A stretch of DNA of 64,000 nucleotides from Microbacterium sp. M28 (GTDB lineage: Bacteria; Actinomycetota; Actinomycetes; Actinomycetales; Microbacteriaceae), in NCBI RefSeq assembly GCF_025836995.1, contig NZ_CP107546.1:1860001-1924000 (forward strand), in the 5' to 3' direction. Position 1 is the stretch's first letter, and every line of letters starts with the position of its first letter. Made by a program: the position numbers and the translations under genes. The notes beneath the pieces were generated by a model. It ran no database searches and had not been told where the DNA came from. It was given only the letters and a program-made list of their open reading frames with translations. Of this stretch, positions 1 through 8,725 are shown piece by piece.

Positions 1-561
1 CGACGGCGCATCGAGCGAGACATCCACGACGGCGTCCAGCAGCGCGTGGTGGCGCTGTCCATCCTGCTGGCGCGGGCCGAGCGCGCTCCCGATCCGGACG
101 AGCGGATCGAGCTCCAGTGCCGGGCCCGAGAAGAGGTGCAGCACGTCCTCGACGATCTCCGGGACGTCGCCTGGCGCACCTACCCCGCCATGCTCACCCG
201 GGACGGACTCGCCGCCGCGCTCGAAGCCCTCCGCGACCGCACCTCCATCCCGGTGCTGCTCGAGGTGGACCACGACCGCATCCCGGATCGTGCGGCGGAG
301 ACCGCTGCGTACTTCGTGGCCAGCGAGTCCGTGACGAACGTGGTGAAGCATGCCGGTGCATCCCGGGTCGACATCCGCTCCGGAATCGACGACCGGCGGC
401 TCGTCATCACCATCATCGACGACGGCGTCGGCGGGGCGGACCCGAGCGGCCCTGGATTGTCGGGCATCTCCTCGCGCGTCGCAGCACAGGGAGGTCGACT
501 GCTCGTCGACAGTCCCGTGGGAGGCCCGACGAGGATCGAGGCGGTGATCCCGTGCGGATAG
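1..561 (+). CDS. Sensor histidine kinase, NarL/DesK type (C-terminal part)
   Basis: The gene enters from the left edge; the reading frame is open from base 1 and 186 residues are visible. The first visible residues (RRRIERDIHDGVQQR) are the dimerisation and phosphoacceptor box of HisKA_3 kinases, with the likely phosphorylated His at visible residue 9. A HATPase_c domain follows: an N box near ASESVTNVVKHAGAS and a G box DDGVGG. It should phosphorylate the response regulator encoded immediately downstream, whose GTG start lies 10 bases inside this gene (translational coupling). The sensory part is outside the window, so the stimulus is unknown. Confidence 0.93.
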   Translation, partial: RRRIERDIHDGVQQRVVALSILLARAERAPDPDERIELQCRAREEVQHVLDDLRDVAWRTYPAMLTRDGLAAALEALRDRTSIPVLLEVDHDRIPDRAAETAAYFVASESVTNVVKHAGASRVDIRSGIDDRRLVITIIDDGVGGADPSGPGLSGISSRVAAQGGRLLVDSPVGGPTRIEAVIPCG

Positions 562-1211
562 CGCTGGCCGAGGACTCCACGTTGCTGCGCGAGGGCATCG
601 CCCAGCTCGTCGGCGCCGAGGGCCACACGATCACCGCTGCGGTCGGAACGGCCGAAGACCTTCTGGCCGCGCTCGCCGTCACTGTGCCGGATCTCGTGAT
701 CGTCGACGTCCGGATGCCGCCGGACTACATCGACGAAGGCATCCGCGCCGCCCTCGAGATACGCGAGACCTACCCGAGCATCGCCGTCCTGGTGCTCTCC
801 CAGCACGTGGAGCGGCGACATGCGCGCGAACTGCTCGACGGACGCGGCGGGGTCGGATACCTGCTCAAGGATCGCGTCTCCGACATCTCGGGCTTCCTCG
901 ACGCGATCCAACGCGTCGCCGACGGCGGTACCGCCTTCGATCCCGAAGTGATCCGGCAGCTCATCGCCGCACGCTCCGCACCCGACGCGCGCCTCTCGAC
1001 ACTCACGGACCGCGAACGATCCGTGCTCGAACTCATCGCCCAGGGCCAGAGCAACGCCAGGATCGCCGAACGGCTCTTCATCAGCCTCAGCGGCATAGAG
1101 AAGCACATCAACACCATCTTCACGAAGCTCGAGATCGCCCCGGGCAACGGCTACAACCGACGTGTTCTCGCCGCCCTCGCCTACCTGGACGACACGGGCG
1201 GGGGCTCCTGA
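552..1211 (+). CDS. LuxR/NarL-family response regulator
   Basis: 219 residues. The receiver domain has acidic residues E7/D8, the phosphoacceptor Asp52 in VDVRMPP and Lys106 in GYLLKD. The C-terminal LuxR helix-turn-helix reads LTDRERSVLELIAQGQSNARIAERLFIS. The start is the GTG overlapping the 3' end of the kinase; longer upstream readings in this frame would run through the kinase gene. It is the cognate partner of that kinase and presumably a transcription factor. The target genes cannot be deduced from this window. Confidence 0.93.
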   Translation: MRIALAEDSTLLREGIAQLVGAEGHTITAAVGTAEDLLAALAVTVPDLVIVDVRMPPDYIDEGIRAALEIRETYPSIAVLVLSQHVERRHARELLDGRGGVGYLLKDRVSDISGFLDAIQRVADGGTAFDPEVIRQLIAARSAPDARLSTLTDRERSVLELIAQGQSNARIAERLFISLSGIEKHINTIFTKLEIAPGNGYNRRVLAALAYLDDTGGGS

Positions 1212-1283
1212 GCACGCGCATCTCTCGAGACGTCGTCCGCTTCCCCCTGCCGCCCTTCGCCCTCACCGGCTAACGTGAGCCGC

Positions 1284-2090
1284 ATGCCGCCCTTCGACGA
1301 CTTCTCCGGCCGCCGCGCAGTCATCACCGGCGCTGCATCGGGTATCGGACGAGCGCTGATGCTCGAACTGGTGCGCAGGGGCGTCCACGTCGCCGCGGTC
1401 GATGTGAACGCCACGGCGCTGGATGCCGCGGTGCACGAGGCCCAGCAGTTCGATCCCGCCGTCGTCGTCAGCAGCCACGTCTGCGACGTCGCCGATCGTG
1501 ACGCGGTACGGCGGCTGCGGCGCGAGGTCGCCCGTACTCACGACACGGACGTCCTGCACCTCCTGTTCAACAACGCCGGCGCCGTCGGCGGGATGTCGTT
1601 CGTGACCTCGCCGGAGGAGGAGTGGGAGCGCGCGTTCGCGGTGTCCTGGAACGGCACATACAACTGCACCAGGGAGTTCCTGCCGATGCTGATGTCGGCC
1701 GATCAGGGCGCCGTCATCAACACGGCATCCGTGAATGCGCTCTGGGCCGCCCTCGGGACGAAGACCCCGCACTCGGCATACTCGACCGCGAAGTTCGCCG
1801 TACGAGGCTTTACGGAGTCGCTCCTGGTCGACTTCCAGCGCAACGCCCGGCATCTCTCCGCCGTCCTCGTGCTCCCCGGTCACGTGCGCACAGCGATGCC
1901 CGCTCCCCCGCGCAGCTGGCGCCGCGCGCTCGGCTCGCTGTTCGCGGACTACGAGCCGGCCTCGAGCACATCGGCCGCCGAAGTCATCCTGGGCGCGATC
2001 GAGCGCGGCGACTGGCGCGTCGTCATCGGAGACGACGCAACCGCCGTCGACGAGCGGGTCCGCGCCGACCCCTGGACCTCCTACGACTGA
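1284..2090 (+). CDS. SDR family NAD(P)-dependent oxidoreductase
   Basis: 268 residues, a classical short-chain dehydrogenase. It has the cofactor motif TGAASGIG near the N-terminus, the NNAG motif and the active-site YSTAK. The sequence TAACGT at 1271-1276 resembles a -10 box and ends seven bases before ATG 1284, with no Shine-Dalgarno sequence, so I favour a leaderless start here over the GTG at 1275. The substrate is not predictable. It stands alone between a two-component system and a catalase gene. Confidence 0.85.
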   Translation: MPPFDDFSGRRAVITGAASGIGRALMLELVRRGVHVAAVDVNATALDAAVHEAQQFDPAVVVSSHVCDVADRDAVRRLRREVARTHDTDVLHLLFNNAGAVGGMSFVTSPEEEWERAFAVSWNGTYNCTREFLPMLMSADQGAVINTASVNALWAALGTKTPHSAYSTAKFAVRGFTESLLVDFQRNARHLSAVLVLPGHVRTAMPAPPRSWRRALGSLFADYEPASSTSAAEVILGAIERGDWRVVIGDDATAVDERVRADPWTSYD

Positions 2091-2228
2091 GACTCACCCG
2101 TCTGACACCGGATGCCGCATGAAGGCGCAATGGTACGGCGCCGCAGCCGCTTCGTCGAGGGCCTGCAGGGATGTCGCACTCACGCGCACGCTGGGCGCAC
2201 ATTCTCGAACAACCGACGGAGGCGACGC

Positions 2229-3185
2229 ATGTACTTCCACGTACAGGAATTCATCAACGAGATCGCACAGGACGAGCCGGACCCGGCAGCGGCGAACGCG
2301 CTCCAGGAGGGGCTGGGCGGACAGTTCGGCGAGATGCGCACGATGATGCAGTATCTCTTCCAGAGCATCAACTTCCGAGGGCCAGCGGGCAAGCCGTACA
2401 AGGACCTGATCCAGGGCATCGGCACGGAGGAGATCAGTCACGTCGAACTGATCGGCACGACGATCTCGCGTCTGCTCGACGGCTCGCCGCAGTATCAGGG
2501 CAAGCCGACCGATCCGGTCGACGAGCCAGGGGCGGGCGGCGCGACGCCGTTGCGCATCGCGGTGGACACGAGCAACATCCACCACTATCTCGTCGGCGCT
2601 CAGGGCGCCCTCCCGGTGGACGCCGCCGGAAACCCGTGGATGGGCAGTTACGTGTACAACTCGGGCAACCTCGTGCTCGATCTGCTCTACAACCTGATGC
2701 TCGAATCCACCGGACGACTGCAGAAATGCCGGCTGTACGAGATGACGGACAACAAGACGGCGCGCAGCACGATCTCGTACCTGATCGTCCGAGATCAGGC
2801 GCACGAGAACGCCTACGCGAAGGCGCTGGAAACCCTCGGAGTGAACTGGCGCACGTCGCTGCCGATCCCTAAGACCAATGCCGAGCAGTTCCCCGAAGTC
2901 AAGCGACTCCTCGATCTGGGACTTCAGAGCAAGCAGTACTCGTTCGACCTCACCGCGCAGTCCGAGGCGGGCAAGATCTTCCAGGGCGCCTCGCCCTCGG
3001 GCGACGGAACCGAGCTGGATGCGAGCGAGCAGGCCCCGGTGGGGTCACCGATGACGATCGCCCCGGAGCGCCTCGAGGAGTTCTCACCGGGCGCGGATGC
3101 CGAACTGCGCGCGCTGATCGAGGCGACGGCCGCGATGGAGATGGCCGACATCGACGCGACCTTCGGACGCATGAAGAGCCGGTGA
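2229..3185 (+). CDS. Manganese catalase (ferritin-like di-Mn)
   Basis: 318 residues. The protein decomposes hydrogen peroxide at a dinuclear manganese centre. Metal ligands fit the family: Glu35, the E68-x-x-H71 pair in TEEISH, a later Glu in the LLYNLMLEST helix and a His in RDQAHENAY. ATG 2229 is chosen because GGAGG lies just upstream and the protein then begins MYFHVQEFINEI like its relatives; an upstream ATG at 2112 would add a low-complexity Arg-rich leader. It is convergent with the MerR gene, only 15 bases away. It probably serves peroxide stress resistance. Confidence 0.93.
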   Translation: MYFHVQEFINEIAQDEPDPAAANALQEGLGGQFGEMRTMMQYLFQSINFRGPAGKPYKDLIQGIGTEEISHVELIGTTISRLLDGSPQYQGKPTDPVDEPGAGGATPLRIAVDTSNIHHYLVGAQGALPVDAAGNPWMGSYVYNSGNLVLDLLYNLMLESTGRLQKCRLYEMTDNKTARSTISYLIVRDQAHENAYAKALETLGVNWRTSLPIPKTNAEQFPEVKRLLDLGLQSKQYSFDLTAQSEAGKIFQGASPSGDGTELDASEQAPVGSPMTIAPERLEEFSPGADAELRALIEATAAMEMADIDATFGRMKSR

Positions 3186-3200
3186 CGTCGATCCGAACGG

Positions 3201-4013
3201 CTATTCCCAGGCTGCCGCGTCCGGGTCGATGCCGTGATGGCGCGCGGATTCGTCGATGCTCCGACGGAACCATGTCGCCAGCCCGTCGCCGATCCCGTCG
3301 TAGTACGCCGAGAACCCAGGATCCGCCTCGAACATCCGCCCCAGACACACCTGCATCTGTCGCGTCAGCGGGAAGAAGTTCGAGAACAGCTCCCGATGCC
3401 GTTCGACGAGCCCATCGGCCTCGGCACTTCCCGGTTCGACGGCGCGTCTCACCGCGTCGGCCAGGTCGTCCTGGAGGGCGGCCATGGCCTCGGACAGCAC
3501 GCGCCACTGCCCCGGCGACCGCGATGCCGAGCGCTCCGCGAACTGCGCCCACTGCCTCGAGCCGCCCCACGCGAAACGTGCCGCGCGCGACCGCTGAGGA
3601 TTCCACTGCTCGCCGAAGAGCTCGCGCTGCTCGTCATCGCTCAACAGGATGCCGCGCTCGTGCGCCTCCGTCATGCGCTCGAGTCGCTCATCGAGCTGCT
3701 GCAGATCATGGATCCGCTCGGTCAGTTGAGCGCGCTGCGCGCGCAGCGTCTGCCCGATGTCCGAGGTCGCGTCGTCGAGCACCTCGCGGATCGCGTCGAG
3801 GGTGAGGCCCGCTTCCCGGTAGGACACGACCCGGCTCAGTCTCTCGAGATCGTCCCACGTGTACAGGCGGTAGCCCGCCGACGTCCGCCGGGATGGCGAC
3901 GCGAGACCGATCTCGTCCCAGTGGTGCAGAGTGCGCACGGTCAGCCCGAGGAGGTCCGCTGCCACACCGACCGTCGCATCCTCATCCAGCTCGTCGTCGA
4001 TCATCGAAGTCAT
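3201..4013 (-). CDS. MerR-family regulator with TipAS domain
   Basis: 270 residues. The N-terminal MerR winged helix (about residues 14-80: VGVAADLLGLTVRTLHHWDEIGL then GYRLYTWDDLERL) is followed by a coiled-coil dimerisation helix. The C-terminal helical domain (FGEQWNPQ, ending WFRRSIDESARHHGID) resembles the TipAS drug-binding domain. The start ATG 4013 overlaps the stop of the upstream VOC gene in an ATGA junction, so the two are translationally coupled. A MerR-like palindrome precedes that VOC gene, which suggests the regulator controls its own operon. The effector is unknown; TipAS relatives bind thiopeptides or other hydrophobic drugs. Confidence 0.9.
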   Translation of the reverse strand: MTSMIDDELDEDATVGVAADLLGLTVRTLHHWDEIGLASPSRRTSAGYRLYTWDDLERLSRVVSYREAGLTLDAIREVLDDATSDIGQTLRAQRAQLTERIHDLQQLDERLERMTEAHERGILLSDDEQRELFGEQWNPQRSRAARFAWGGSRQWAQFAERSASRSPGQWRVLSEAMAALQDDLADAVRRAVEPGSAEADGLVERHRELFSNFFPLTRQMQVCLGRMFEADPGFSAYYDGIGDGLATWFRRSIDESARHHGIDPDAAAWE

Positions 4014-4537
4014 TGTCCACCCCGACCGGACTCCGGCGCGACGATTCCGACCGATGCGAGATCCCGTCCCACCTCGCTGTCCGGTACGAACGGCGTCGCC
4101 GCGGTGAAGGTGACGTGCGTGCCCTCCGGAGTGACGACCGCGATGTCGCGCGTCCGCCACGCCGTGTCATACGGTCCCGTCACGGATCCGGGTGCCAGCT
4201 CCGCGCAGGCGGCCGCGACGGACTCGATCTCGCCGAGCGCGCACGAGACGAAGATCTGCACGGTCGACGGCGCAGGTGTCGTCGGATCGTCGTCCGCCGG
4301 CACGAGCAGGACGTCCTGGAACGCCCACCGTCGCAGGTGCACGATCTGGCCCGGGATGCTGAAGAAGTCCACGAACCCGAGCCCGCGGACCCAGAACTCG
4401 GTCGACGCAGCCATGTCCTTCGTCGCGACCCTCACGAACATCGGCATCGCGTAGACGCCCAGGAACGGCCCCGGCGCGACCGCATCCGGACCGTCGGGCA
4501 CCGGGCTCATCTCGAACGCATTGAAGTGATCTGTCAT
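4010..4537 (-). CDS. VOC (glyoxalase/bleomycin-resistance fold) protein
   Basis: 175 residues. The betaalphabetabetabeta modules typical of the vicinal oxygen chelate superfamily are recognisable (MPMFVRVATKDMAASTEFWVRGLGF, later GTHVTFTAA). It is first in a two-gene operon with the TipAS-type MerR regulator and overlaps it by four bases. The pairing of a drug-responsive regulator with a VOC protein suggests sequestration or modification of a toxic compound, but no substrate can be named. Confidence 0.85.
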   Translation of the reverse strand: MTDHFNAFEMSPVPDGPDAVAPGPFLGVYAMPMFVRVATKDMAASTEFWVRGLGFVDFFSIPGQIVHLRRWAFQDVLLVPADDDPTTPAPSTVQIFVSCALGEIESVAAACAELAPGSVTGPYDTAWRTRDIAVVTPEGTHVTFTAATPFVPDSEVGRDLASVGIVAPESGRGGQ

Positions 4538-4553
4538 GACAGAAACCCTCGCG

Positions 4554-4575
4554 CCTCACGTCGCGTGAGGGTCAA
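4554..4575 (-). promoter_or_regulatory. MerR-type operator/promoter of the VOC-merR operon
   Basis: On the minus strand a TTGACC box (4575-4570) is followed directly by the perfect inverted repeat CCTCACG-N3-CGTGAGG (4570-4554), 17 bases before the VOC start codon. A dyad starting at the -35 box inside the spacer is the classic site for MerR regulators that untwist an overlong promoter. I cannot place a convincing -10 box. Confidence 0.7.
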
Positions 4576-4608
4576 CCCGATGCGCCCCGCCTCTGCGCGA
4601 CGAGCGTC

Positions 4609-4773
4609 TCACTCGGCAGCGTCGACCTCCGGCTCCTCGGCCTCATCGGAGTCCGAGCGATCGGTGGGCGGCACCGTCGGAGGCGTTCCCTTGCCATCCT
4701 CGGCACCGAGGTTGTCGTGCTCCTCCGGCCCGGGGGATGGTTCGGTGCTGATGTCGTTGCGGTCCGTGTCCAT
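4609..4773 (-). CDS. Small acidic hypothetical protein
   Basis: 54 residues, starting MDTDRNDISTEP and ending EEPEVDAAE, very rich in Asp, Glu, Pro and Thr and probably disordered. A good Shine-Dalgarno region (GGACGGAGAA) sits upstream of ATG 4773, which is the reason for calling it. Function unknown. It is a single gene between the VOC operon and a coiled-coil protein gene. Confidence 0.55.
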   Translation of the reverse strand: MDTDRNDISTEPSPGPEEHDNLGAEDGKGTPPTVPPTDRSDSDEAEEPEVDAAE

Positions 4774-4910
4774 GGCGGTTCTCCGTCCTCTTTCGGCAGG
4801 CGCTGCGCACGGTCGGTGCGCGCGTGCCGTCGACGGTAGCGACGTTCCGAAGGATCGGCGGGGTCCTTGACAACCGTGGCCGGGCGGCACCATGCTCCGG
4901 TTCCGCCGAG

Positions 4911-5750
4911 TCACTTCTCGAGCGTCGCGCGCGCTTGGTCGAGCGCCTGCCGCGCGGGGTTCAGCTCGTGACGCGCCCGGTCGCGGCGCTTCTCCCTACC
5001 CGCGAGCGCCTCCGCCGCCTGCTCGACCTCACCACGCGCCCGCTCGAGCTCCGCCTCGAGCTCGACCTCGCGCTGTCGAAGCCCGTCCAGGCGTGTCGAC
5101 GCCGCCTCGTACTCGCGCTCCGCATCCCGCAGCTCCCGTTCCGCACGCTCGACCTGCTGCTCCGCAGACCGCACAGCCTTCTCGGCATCCTTGCGCGCCC
5201 GCCGCTGCGAGAGCTCGTCGGGCGGCGTCTCCCGCACCGGACGCGACGCCAGGACGCCGGCCACAGCGTCCGACACGTCGATCGTGTCGCCACCGGATGG
5301 TTCCAGCGGACGGATGAGCCGCCCTGACGCCACGGCATCGGCCGCTCCGGCGTCCAGCATCGCGGCATTGAGCGTCTGCTCGACCGCCTCGGTCGTCGCC
5401 GCGGTCACGCGCGCGCCGGCGTGCTCGGCCAGGTCGGTCGCCGCTCGGGCGAGTTCTCTCACCAGCGTGCGCCGCTGGCGGGTGAGCGCCGTCAACGTCT
5501 TCGCGTCCAGCTCCTCCTGCGCCTCCCGGAGGGACTCCCCCAGCTCCAGCGCCTGCGCGAGCTGATCGGGTCGCTCGCGTGCGAACAGGTTCACGATCCA
5601 CGCCGGCGCGAGGGGCTTGCGCAGCCTCATGACCGCTGCGGCCAGATCGCGGTCGGCGACCGTCTTGACCCGCTCGTTGCGAGCCTCGGTGAACTCTTCG
5701 AGCGGAAGAGCGTACAGCTCCGCGGCGATCTCCTCGAGCGTTGCGGTCAT
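4911..5750 (-). CDS. Conserved actinobacterial coiled-coil protein, function unknown
   Basis: 279 residues. The N-terminal ~90 residues (MTATLEEIAAELYALPLEEFTEARN, then LRKPLAPAWIVNLFAR) are a conserved-looking globular block. Most of the remainder after about residue 170 is a long charged coiled coil (Arg/Glu/Ala heptads, for example RRARKDAEKAVRSAEQQ). No catalytic motif or membrane segment is visible. Proteins of this form are common in actinobacteria without an assigned function. Confidence 0.8.
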   Translation of the reverse strand: MTATLEEIAAELYALPLEEFTEARNERVKTVADRDLAAAVMRLRKPLAPAWIVNLFARERPDQLAQALELGESLREAQEELDAKTLTALTRQRRTLVRELARAATDLAEHAGARVTAATTEAVEQTLNAAMLDAGAADAVASGRLIRPLEPSGGDTIDVSDAVAGVLASRPVRETPPDELSQRRARKDAEKAVRSAEQQVERAERELRDAEREYEAASTRLDGLRQREVELEAELERARGEVEQAAEALAGREKRRDRARHELNPARQALDQARATLEK

Positions 5751-5786
5751 CTGTCCATTCTGCTCCCGCCTGCTGCCGGCCGGTGC

Positions 5787-6008
5787 TCAGCGCGCCCGCC
5801 CGCCGGTGGTGCACCTGCGAGGATGCCTGCATGAGCCCGGGCAGCACTCGAGGATCTCCGCGCCGGCGTCGCACTCGAGCTGGTAGCGTCCACCGACGCG
5901 GAAATCCCCCGCGACCCGGAGGAACCAACGCGCGATGCGATCCGGATTGGTCACGGCATCCCACGCGTCCTGGGTGCCGGAGGCGCGCTGCTGGCCCATG
6001 CTCTGCAC
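5787..6008 (-). pseudogene. Remnant of an SRPBCC/AHSA1-like gene
   Basis: A 73-residue frame contains DAWDAVTNPDRIARWF, then GDFRVGGRYQLE and AGAEILEC. These are the hallmark first half of the AHSA1 (START-like) domain, usually about 150-170 residues. The N-terminal beta-strand before DAWDAV is replaced by unrelated sequence. After EILEC the frame continues into CPGSCRHPRRCTTGGRAR, unlike the family, and no C-terminal half follows. It looks like a decayed or internally deleted gene. These domains are often encoded next to ArsR regulators; none remains here. Confidence 0.6.
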
Positions 6009-6060
6009 GGAGGACGGGTCACGCCGGAAGCGTTCGTGCGGATCGCTCTAAACTGACGGC

Positions 6061-6597
6061 ATGTCGTCGTCTCCTCCTCAGCGCGAACACGGCCTGCTCA
6101 AGATCCACCGGGTCCTCCGACCGGGGTTCGGAACCGAGGCGGCCGTGTACGGCACGATCCTCATGAGTGGATTGATCGCGGTCTCCTCCGCGCACGGCGA
6201 GACCTCAGCGGTCGTCCTCCTCACGGTCGGCATCACGGTGGTGGTGTTCTGGTCGGCGCACGTCTATGCGGGCACGGTCGCCCGCGTCGGGGACGAAGAT
6301 GAGTCAGGTCACGTGATCGGGGTGGGCACCGCCTTGCGCAGCTCGCTCGGTCACTCGTTCGGGATGCTGAGTTCCGCCGCTGTGCCGGGAGCGATCCTGC
6401 TCGCCGGCGTGACGCGGGTGATCCCCGACGACTTCGCGAATGATCTCGCGCTATGGTCGGGGACCGTCATCCTCGCGCTGCTCGGCTACATCGCCTTTCT
6501 GCGTCGCGGCAGTTCGCTGATCGTGCGCATCGTCGGCGCGATCGGCACCGCCTGCTTCGGCATCGTCTTCGTGGTCCTGAAGGCACTCGTGCACTGA
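6061..6597 (+). CDS. Small integral membrane protein, unknown function
   Basis: 178 residues with about four hydrophobic segments (about 28-45, 50-70, 100-120, 135-175) after a cytosolic N-terminus. No family motif is recognised. A -10-like TAAACT ends six bases before ATG 6061 and no ribosome site is seen, so it is likely a leaderless transcript. It is convergent with tctA, 12 bases apart, and divergent from the SRPBCC remnant. Confidence 0.75.
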   Translation: MSSSPPQREHGLLKIHRVLRPGFGTEAAVYGTILMSGLIAVSSAHGETSAVVLLTVGITVVVFWSAHVYAGTVARVGDEDESGHVIGVGTALRSSLGHSFGMLSSAAVPGAILLAGVTRVIPDDFANDLALWSGTVILALLGYIAFLRRGSSLIVRIVGAIGTACFGIVFVVLKALVH

Positions 6598-6609
6598 CCC
6601 GGCTCGGCA

Positions 6610-8187
6610 TCACCTCTCCCGCAGCTGCTCCGCGATCTCGGCATCCACAGTTCGGATGGTCGCCGTGTCGATGTCCGGGAGTGCCGCTTCGAAGCGCGCC
6701 TGACGGCGCTTGAGCCATAGCCCGAGCACGATCAGCACGATCATGACCGAGTAGATGACGATCGAACCAGGGCTCTGGACCAGGTACAGCGGGTCGCCTT
6801 GGCTGATGGCCATCGCCTTGCGCAGCTGCTCCTCCGCCATCGGGCCGAGGATCGCGCCGACGACCATGGGCGACACCGGGTACCCGTGCCGGCGCATGAA
6901 GAATCCGATGACACCGAGCAGCAGCAGCACACCGATGTCGAAGACCGTGAAGTTCGCGGCGTAGGCTCCGAGCCCTGCGAACACCAGGATTCCCGAGTAC
7001 AGGTACGGCCGCGGGATGCGCAGCAGCTTCGCCCACATGCCCACCAGGGGCAGGTTCAGGATGATCAGCACGACGTTGCCGATGTACAGGCTCGCGATCA
7101 GTGCCCACACCAGTGCGGGCTGGCTGTCGAACAGCAGCGGACCGGGACGGATCCCATAGGTCTGGAAGGCCGAGATGATGATCGCGGCGGTCGCCGTGGT
7201 CGGCAGCCCGAGGGTCAGCAAAGGTACGAGCACGCCGGCGGCCGCGGCGTTGTTCGCCGCCTCCGGACCTGCCACGCCCTCGATCGCGCCCTTGCCGAAC
7301 TGTCTGCGATACGGATCCTTCGCCAGCCGCTTCTCGGTCGCATAGGACAGGAAGGTCGCGACGTCCGCTCCGCCCGCCGGGATCGATCCGATCGGGAACC
7401 CGATCGCCGTGCCGCGCAGCCAGGGCTTCCACGACCGCTTCCAGTCGGACTTCGACATCCACGTCCGCCAGCTCCCCGACACCGGGATGATCGGCAGGGT
7501 CCCGTGCCGCAGCCGCGACCCCACGTACAGTGCCTCGCCGACGGCGAACAGGCCCACCGCGATGATGACGACGTCGATGCCGTCGCCGAGGTTCGGGATG
7601 CCGAAGGTGAACCGCGCCTGGCCGGTCAGCGTGTCGGTGCCGACGAGTCCCAGGAACAGCCCGATCGACAGCGACACGATGCCGCGGACGGGGCTCGAAC
7701 CAAGCAGGGCGCCGACGGTGAGGAACGCCACGATCATGAGCGCGAAGTAGTCAGCCGGGCCCAGCGTGACCGCGAAGTCCGCGATGAACGGTGCGAACAG
7801 CGTGAGCAGTGCCGTGGCGATCGTCCCCGCGATGAACGAGCCGATCGCGGCGGTCGCCAGGGCGGCGGTCGCGCGGCCCATCCTGGCCATCTTGTTGCCC
7901 TCCATCGCGGTGACGATGGAGGCCGACTCCCCCGGGGTGTTCAGCAGTATCGATGTGGTCGATCCGCCGTACATGCCCCCGTAGTAGATGCCGGCGAACA
8001 TGATGATCGCACTGGTGACGTCCAGCGTGTACGTCAGGGGCAGCAGGAGCGCAACGGTCATCGCCGGCCCGATACCGGGCAGGACACCGATCGCCGTCCC
8101 CAGCAGCACCCCGATGAACGCGAAGAGCAGGTACTGAGGTTGCAGGGCCGTCGCGAAGCCCTCCATGAGAAGCTGCCAGCTATCCAC
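6610..8187 (-). CDS. tctA: Tripartite tricarboxylate transporter, large permease TctA
   Basis: 525 residues with about 11-12 membrane segments. The first conserved block is [20 protein letters not shown], followed by [20 protein letters not shown], the signature of TctA permeases. The GTG at 8187, eight bases inside tctB, gives the typical N-terminus (V/M)[17 protein letters not shown]; the frame is open further upstream but that part is not TctA-like. It forms the transport channel for tricarboxylates or similar organic acids in the inner membrane, together with TctB and the binding protein TctC. Confidence 0.94.
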   Translation of the reverse strand: MDSWQLLMEGFATALQPQYLLFAFIGVLLGTAIGVLPGIGPAMTVALLLPLTYTLDVTSAIIMFAGIYYGGMYGGSTTSILLNTPGESASIVTAMEGNKMARMGRATAALATAAIGSFIAGTIATALLTLFAPFIADFAVTLGPADYFALMIVAFLTVGALLGSSPVRGIVSLSIGLFLGLVGTDTLTGQARFTFGIPNLGDGIDVVIIAVGLFAVGEALYVGSRLRHGTLPIIPVSGSWRTWMSKSDWKRSWKPWLRGTAIGFPIGSIPAGGADVATFLSYATEKRLAKDPYRRQFGKGAIEGVAGPEAANNAAAAGVLVPLLTLGLPTTATAAIIISAFQTYGIRPGPLLFDSQPALVWALIASLYIGNVVLIILNLPLVGMWAKLLRIPRPYLYSGILVFAGLGAYAANFTVFDIGVLLLLGVIGFFMRRHGYPVSPMVVGAILGPMAEEQLRKAMAISQGDPLYLVQSPGSIVIYSVMIVLIVLGLWLKRRQARFEAALPDIDTATIRTVDAEIAEQLRER

Positions 8188-8725
8188 CGAACACCCCCGG
8201 CAGAACGGTGCCGAACGGCGGAAGCGACAGCCCCAGCAGGGTGCCGAACAGCAGCTGCGTGAGGATGCCGAGGCTCGCACCGATGATCAGCGCCATCCAC
8301 CAGCGCGCGGCCCCCAGGGCCAGCGCCGCACCGGTGAAGAGCACCGTCACCGCCGCCGGCCAGCCGAGCAGGGGGATCACGACCATCAGCGAGGCGAACG
8401 AGACCACCAGCAGCAGCACCGTCTTCCACGAGGTGCGGGCTTCCTCGTCGATGTCCTCCGCCTCATCCGGCTGACCGACGTCGCCCCGCAGCACGGCGAT
8501 GATCGCACCCAGCGAGGCGAGCAGCATCAGCCCGGTCACCGCATACGGGACGACGCGCGCACCGAGGACGTTCGACGACCCCATCGGCTCGCGGATGAAA
8601 CCCGTCATCACGAGGACCACGACCGAGAACGCCGCGATCACCGCGAGGAAGACGAGTTCCCCGATCCGTCGGGAGCGGGCAGCGCCGACGACCGTCTGCG
8701 CCCCCGTCGTGAGGGGCTCGGTCAT
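8180..8725 (-). CDS. tctB: Tripartite tricarboxylate transporter, small subunit TctB
   Basis: 181 residues with four hydrophobic helices ([18 protein letters not shown]; a second before residue 80; two in the [19 protein letters not shown] and [16 protein letters not shown] regions). Size, topology and position between tctC and tctA fit TctB. It overlaps tctC by four bases (ATGA) and tctA by eight, so the three are translationally coupled. Confidence 0.92.
   Translation of the reverse strand: MTEPLTTGAQTVVGAARSRRIGELVFLAVIAAFSVVVLVMTGFIREPMGSSNVLGARVVPYAVTGLMLLASLGAIIAVLRGDVGQPDEAEDIDEEARTSWKTVLLLVVSFASLMVVIPLLGWPAAVTVLFTGAALALGAARWWMALIIGASLGILTQLLFGTLLGLSLPPFGTVLPGVFGG

Noticed and set aside
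2112..2228. N-terminal extension of the manganese catalase from ATG 2112
   Set aside because: The extra 39 residues are Arg-rich and non-conserved, and ATG 2229 has the ribosome site and the family N-terminus.
4774..4910. Further small gene between the acidic peptide and the coiled-coil protein gene
   Set aside because: Frames there extend the acidic gene upstream without a better ribosome site; sequence is unlike a protein.
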